Source of the DNA: an uncultured Gammaproteobacteria bacterium
GTDB lineage: Bacteria > Pseudomonadota > Gammaproteobacteria > Steroidobacterales > JABDMI01
Reading direction: 5' to 3'
Length of the DNA: 7,481 nucleotides
NCBI GenBank assembly: GCA_938039225.1
Contig: CALHVH010000124.1
Span: 1 to 7,481, forward strand
In this document: positions 4,058 to 7,481 of the stretch, piece by piece
Layout: each line of letters begins with the position of its first letter
How positions within the stretch are numbered: the stretch's first letter is position 1
Position numbers and translations under genes: made by a program
The notes under the pieces: model-generated
What the model was told of the DNA's origin: nothing
Database searches by the model: none
Seen by the model: only the letters and a program-made list of their open reading frames with translations

Positions 4058-6550
4058 GTGAATATTCGTCAAAAACTTTTGATAGCATCATTGCTTTTAG
4101 TGCTACTGCCAGTGTTAATTGCTAGTTTAGTAATTGGTTATTTTAGTATTAACAGTTCACAGGAATCTCTTGAGCAATCGGCTCAAACGCAGTTGATTGC
4201 CTCTCGAGATGCTCGTAAAAATGCGATTGAATCCTATTTTGGAGAATTAGGTGATCAGTTGATTTCAATGTCTGAAAACCTCATGGTAGTTGATGCGATG
4301 CAAGATTTCGAAACAGCATTTAAAAGCTTGCCACTGGATAACGTATCGATTGATAGAGCGGGATTAGTAAATTACTATACTAATGAATACGGTGAGGAAT
4401 ATAAGGAAAGAAACCAGGGTGAGTCTTTTGATGTTGAATCCTTGTATGCACCGCTTCCAGAGCGTGAAATCTATTTCCAAAACCTTTATATCTCTGGTAA
4501 CCCTAATCCCCTAGGTTCTAAAGAGTTATTAAACGCAGCATCGGATGGTTCAGAATATTCATCGTTTCACGCTAAGTATCACCCCGTTTTTAAAGAGTAC
4601 TTAGAACGCTTCAAGTTATACGATATTTTCTTGGTGGATTCAGATAACGGTAATATTGTGTATTCCGTATTTAAAGAGCTTGATTATGCAACCTCATTAA
4701 AAACCGGTCCTTATAAGGATTCTGGTATTGGTAGGGCCTTTGCAAAAGGTAATGCGGCCTCAAAAGGTAGTATTGAACTAGACGATTACAAACCCTATAT
4801 TCCTTCGTACAATGACCAAGCGGTATTTATTTCTACCCCAATTTTCAGCAATGGCCAAAAACTGGGTGTATTGATTTATCAAGCTCCAATTGATGAAATT
4901 AATAATATTATGACCTCGAATTACCAATGGCAAGAAACCGGTTTTGGTGAGTCGGGTGAAACTTACTTAGTAGGACAAGATAACTTATTGCGTAATGAAT
5001 CCCGTTTCTTGATTGAAGATAAGCAAAATTACATCGATGCTTTAAGAAATACTGATATACCAACAGAAACTGTTGATTTAATCTCAGGTAAAAATACCTC
5101 CATTGGTTTGCAGTCAGTTGCAACTACAGCTGTAAACAAAGCTTTAGCAGGCACTTCAGGTTTTGAAACCTTTTCTGATTATCGTAATGTAGAGGTGCTA
5201 TCAGCGTACACACCAATCAATGTGTTTGGTGAGCGTTGGGCGCTAATGTCCGAGATTGATGTTGAGGAAGCCTTTAGACCAGCGACAGATTTGACTAAAA
5301 GAATTCTTTATACAGCCTTAGCTGCTCTAGTTATTTTGTCATTGTTAGGTATTTTCTTAGCCTTGCGTTTCGTAAAAACCTTATCTACACCAATTACAGA
5401 ATTAGATTCAACCATTCGTGAAATTAACTCAGGTAACTTAGAGTCACGAGTCAATGTAACCTCGCAAGATGAACTAGGCGAACTAGGTAATGCGATTAAC
5501 CAGCTAATGGATGAGAAGGTAGGTTCCTTGGCAGAAGCAGAGGCCGATAACGAAAAGTTGAATAATAATATTATTAACCTTTTACGTTCACTGGATAAGG
5601 TAACGGATAAAGATTTCACGGTATCTATTCCTGTAACCGACGACATCATGGGTACGGTAGCGGCATCACTAAATACACTAACGGAAGAAACCTCAGACGT
5701 ACTGAGAGATATGACTACAATTTCCAATCAGGTATCAACAGTATCTAATGAGGTTAATGACAGTTCTGACAATGTAATTAAATTATCCAGTATTGAGCGA
5801 GAAACCATCGGCAGCATGGTTCAAGAACTGGAAGCGGCAACCCAAAACATGTTATCCATTGCTGGTGAAGCTCAAAATGCTAACACCATTGCCGAAACGA
5901 CCATTGAAAATACCAAAGATGCGTTATTACGTGTATCTAACTCAACATCGGGTATTAACTCTATTCGTGAAACCATTTTTGAAACTGAAAAACGAATTAA
6001 GCGTCTTGGTGAACGTTCGCAAGAGATTAGTAGTATTGTAAGTCTAATTAACAATATTGCGGAACGTACACATATTCTTGCGCTTAACGCGTCTATGCAC
6101 GCGGCGTCAGCGGGTGAGGCCGGTCGTGGTTTCGCGGTAGTAGCGGATGAGGTACAGCGTCTAGCGGAAAACGCGAAACAATCAACAGAAGAAATTTCGG
6201 GTCTGGTTAACAATATTAAAACTGAAACCTTTGATGCGGTAAACGCGATGAATAACGTGATTACCCAGGTGGCTTCAGGAACTAAGCTGGCGGAAGAGGC
6301 CAGTGAGGCGATGAATAAAACGGAAGCGTCAACTAACGAGTTGGTAGCCTTGGTACAACAAATTTCAACAAATGCGTTACGTCAAGCTGATGCTTCGGTG
6401 AGCATCCGAGATAAAGCCAATGATGTTCGTGATCAAGCGCTAGAAACTGAGAAATCTCTGAACGCTCAGAAAGCCTCAACACAGAAACTACAAGAATATT
6501 CAGAAGCACTTAATGAATCGGTATCGGTATTTACCTTGCCGGCTGCATAG
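4058..6550 (+). CDS. pilJ: PilJ-like chemoreceptor with dCache-type sensor
   Basis: An 830-residue methyl-accepting chemotaxis protein, longer than Pseudomonas PilJ (682). Membrane segments lie at about 7-29 and 416-438, leaving about 385 periplasmic residues. That region looks like a double Cache domain: ESYFGELGDQ (58-67), VYSVFKELDYATSLKTGPYK (201-220) and GETYLVGQDNLLRNESRF (300-317) are typical of dCache receptors. I do not see the RxxW[YF] motif of amino-acid-binding dCache domains. A HAMP domain follows (about 438-490), then a second HAMP-like segment (505-550), as in PilJ. The tip region reads NNIAERTHILALNASMHAAS (665-684) then GEAGRGF, the PilJ form. No C-terminal methylase-tethering pentapeptide is present. 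It starts 44 bases after pilI, a gap holding a small hairpin (4015-4030). PilJ is supported by tip and operon place; the sensor is non-standard. Confidence 0.85.
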   Translation: MNIRQKLLIASLLLVLLPVLIASLVIGYFSINSSQESLEQSAQTQLIASRDARKNAIESYFGELGDQLISMSENLMVVDAMQDFETAFKSLPLDNVSIDRAGLVNYYTNEYGEEYKERNQGESFDVESLYAPLPEREIYFQNLYISGNPNPLGSKELLNAASDGSEYSSFHAKYHPVFKEYLERFKLYDIFLVDSDNGNIVYSVFKELDYATSLKTGPYKDSGIGRAFAKGNAASKGSIELDDYKPYIPSYNDQAVFISTPIFSNGQKLGVLIYQAPIDEINNIMTSNYQWQETGFGESGETYLVGQDNLLRNESRFLIEDKQNYIDALRNTDIPTETVDLISGKNTSIGLQSVATTAVNKALAGTSGFETFSDYRNVEVLSAYTPINVFGERWALMSEIDVEEAFRPATDLTKRILYTALAALVILSLLGIFLALRFVKTLSTPITELDSTIREINSGNLESRVNVTSQDELGELGNAINQLMDEKVGSLAEAEADNEKLNNNIINLLRSLDKVTDKDFTVSIPVTDDIMGTVAASLNTLTEETSDVLRDMTTISNQVSTVSNEVNDSSDNVIKLSSIERETIGSMVQELEAATQNMLSIAGEAQNANTIAETTIENTKDALLRVSNSTSGINSIRETIFETEKRIKRLGERSQEISSIVSLINNIAERTHILALNASMHAASAGEAGRGFAVVADEVQRLAENAKQSTEEISGLVNNIKTETFDAVNAMNNVITQVASGTKLAEEASEAMNKTEASTNELVALVQQISTNALRQADASVSIRDKANDVRDQALETEKSLNAQKASTQKLQEYSEALNESVSVFTLPAA

Positions 6551-6556
6551 TGACAA

Positions 6557-6587
6557 GCGGGGCGCTGCGGCGCTCTGTAATTTTTTT
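6557..6587 (+). terminator. Rho-independent terminator after pilJ
   Basis: Bases 6557-6565 pair with 6570-6578 around the loop TGCG: nine pairs, three of them G-T wobbles, with a GC-rich core GCGC/GCGC. After two A come seven T (6581-6587). It begins six bases after the pilJ stop and contrasts with the AT-rich surroundings. It lies between pilJ and the chpA-like gene, so it should reduce expression of the latter unless there is read-through. Confidence 0.75.
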
Positions 6588-6618
6588 GCATAAGTTAGTT
6601 TATAGAGGTTAAGTCGCT

Positions 6619-7481
6619 TTGCTTAATACATTTGATAATCTTCTGGAATTACAACAGAAAACTGCCCTGGTAGTTAGAGACTTTGCTGAAATGCAAGTCG
6701 ATGCTTTGTCTGTTGATAAATCTACCGTTAAACAGCATATTAAAGATTGCAAATTATTTGCTGAATCAGAAGAGTTGCCTGGTTTAGCAAGTTTGTTTAA
6801 GTATTTTTATCTTAACTTTTTCCAGACAAGTACTTATAAAGATAAAGTCATTTTTTCTATTGAAGATTGCTTGCACGCAGTTACCAATTTAATTGGGCAG
6901 CATGATAATGAACAATATGTTGTGATGATTATGGATTGCCTAATTGGAAATGAATGGCCACATACTTATTCTGATGAACAGCATGATGAATTAGTCAGTT
7001 TGTTATTTGATGACGCAACTACAATCCGTGAATTAAATACTAGCCAAGAGAATCAAGATGTAGATTCTGAAGACGCCTTTCCTTTCTTAATAAACGACAA
7101 TCAAGCGCTTCTAATTGAAGATGAAATTGACGTGTTAGCTGCCAAGCCCAACTCGGAGAGTTTGGATGAAGAATTTGCAGCAATATTTGGTGAAGATGCT
7201 GATGAAGACCTTGTTGATAATATTGACTTAGATGTTAATTTTTCTGAACTTGGAACTGAGACTGCACCTAAAAATGCTGAAGATCTGTTCGCTGAACAGT
7301 TGTTTGCTGAAGACAATGATGAGTTGGTTTTTGATGATGAAAGTGAATTGTTTGGCACTGATGACTTGACCGCGGTTGAGAATATTGAAGAGTTTTTTTC
7401 TGAGAGTGAAAATGACACCTCAGTGGACTTTATTCTTGACGATGCAATTACACCGGTTAAAGCGAAAGTAGAAACTGAAGT
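6619..7481 (+). CDS. N-terminal part of a ChpA-like protein, cut by window end
   Basis: An open frame of 287 codons runs to the window end without a stop. An in-frame stop at 6610-6612 limits the start to TTG 6619 (AGAGG at 6604-6608, a rather long 10-base spacing) or ATG 6691 (codon 25). Residues 1-140 look helical and globular, with two Trp-free helix-rich stretches around 41-110; I cannot show an Hpt motif. Residues 144-275 are extremely acidic (about 46 Asp/Glu, two Lys, no Arg) with repeated short motifs: AIFGEDAD (188-195), LFAEDND (228-234), LFGTDD (244-249), FFSESEND (259-266). Pil-Chp operons normally carry the very long CheA-type kinase ChpA here; its kinase domains would lie beyond the window. 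A FimL-like protein or another hypothetical protein inserted before ChpA is possible, so no symbol is given. Confidence 0.7.
   Translation, partial: MLNTFDNLLELQQKTALVVRDFAEMQVDALSVDKSTVKQHIKDCKLFAESEELPGLASLFKYFYLNFFQTSTYKDKVIFSIEDCLHAVTNLIGQHDNEQYVVMIMDCLIGNEWPHTYSDEQHDELVSLLFDDATTIRELNTSQENQDVDSEDAFPFLINDNQALLIEDEIDVLAAKPNSESLDEEFAAIFGEDADEDLVDNIDLDVNFSELGTETAPKNAEDLFAEQLFAEDNDELVFDDESELFGTDDLTAVENIEEFFSESENDTSVDFILDDAITPVKAKVETE

Noticed and set aside
5308..5727. Minus-strand frame of 139 codons inside pilJ
   Set aside because: Ser/Val-rich antisense shadow of the HAMP region of a well-supported receptor gene; no domain or start signal.
5872..6213. Minus-strand frame of 113 codons inside pilJ
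   Set aside because: Antisense shadow of the highly conserved signalling tip; the + strand protein explains the base pattern.
7101..7418. Minus-strand frame of 105 codons, Ser-rich
   Set aside because: It is the antisense reading of GAA/GAT-rich acidic codons in the chpA-like gene, which yields Ser/Phe-rich frames without stops.
1..7481. CRISPR array, insertion sequence, tRNA or rRNA gene
   Set aside because: I saw no spaced direct repeats, no transposase or terminal repeats, and no tRNA- or rRNA-like segment in the gaps.

Overview
The window carries the front part of a Pil-Chp (type IV pilus) chemosensory operon of a low-GC gammaproteobacterium. The assignment rests on the gene order pilG-pilH-pilI-pilJ-(chpA-like), the PilJ-type signalling tip and a perfect CRP/Vfr-type half-site pair upstream of pilG. 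The genus cannot be told from the sequence. All supported genes are on the + strand.

Layout. 3-569: an outer-membrane-type lipoprotein with a SYLF/Ysc84 domain. 570-875: an AT-rich gap with hairpins and a weak candidate promoter. 876-2015: a cytoplasmic hybrid sensor kinase that has lost its phospho-accepting His and other key residues. 2016-2336: a regulatory gap with a long inverted repeat, a CRP/Vfr-like site, a candidate promoter and a terminator-like hairpin just before the ribosome binding site of pilG. 2337-3020: PilG-like response regulator with an unusual basic tail of about 100 residues. 3149-3511: PilH-like response regulator. 3516-4013: PilI-like CheW adaptor. 4058-6550: PilJ-like chemoreceptor whose periplasmic part looks like a dCache sensor. 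6557-6587: a strong intrinsic terminator. 6619 to the window end: the start of a large acidic protein in the place of ChpA, probably from a TTG codon.

How the parts should work together, by analogy with Pseudomonas: PilJ senses a signal and controls the ChpA kinase through PilI. ChpA phosphorylates PilG (pilus extension) and PilH (retraction or phosphate sink), and in Pseudomonas the pathway also raises cAMP, which acts through Vfr. The variations seen here are the exchanged sensor module, the tailed PilG, the acidic start of the ChpA-like protein, the absence of pilK after pilJ, a terminator before the kinase gene, and a degenerate kinase upstream of pilG.
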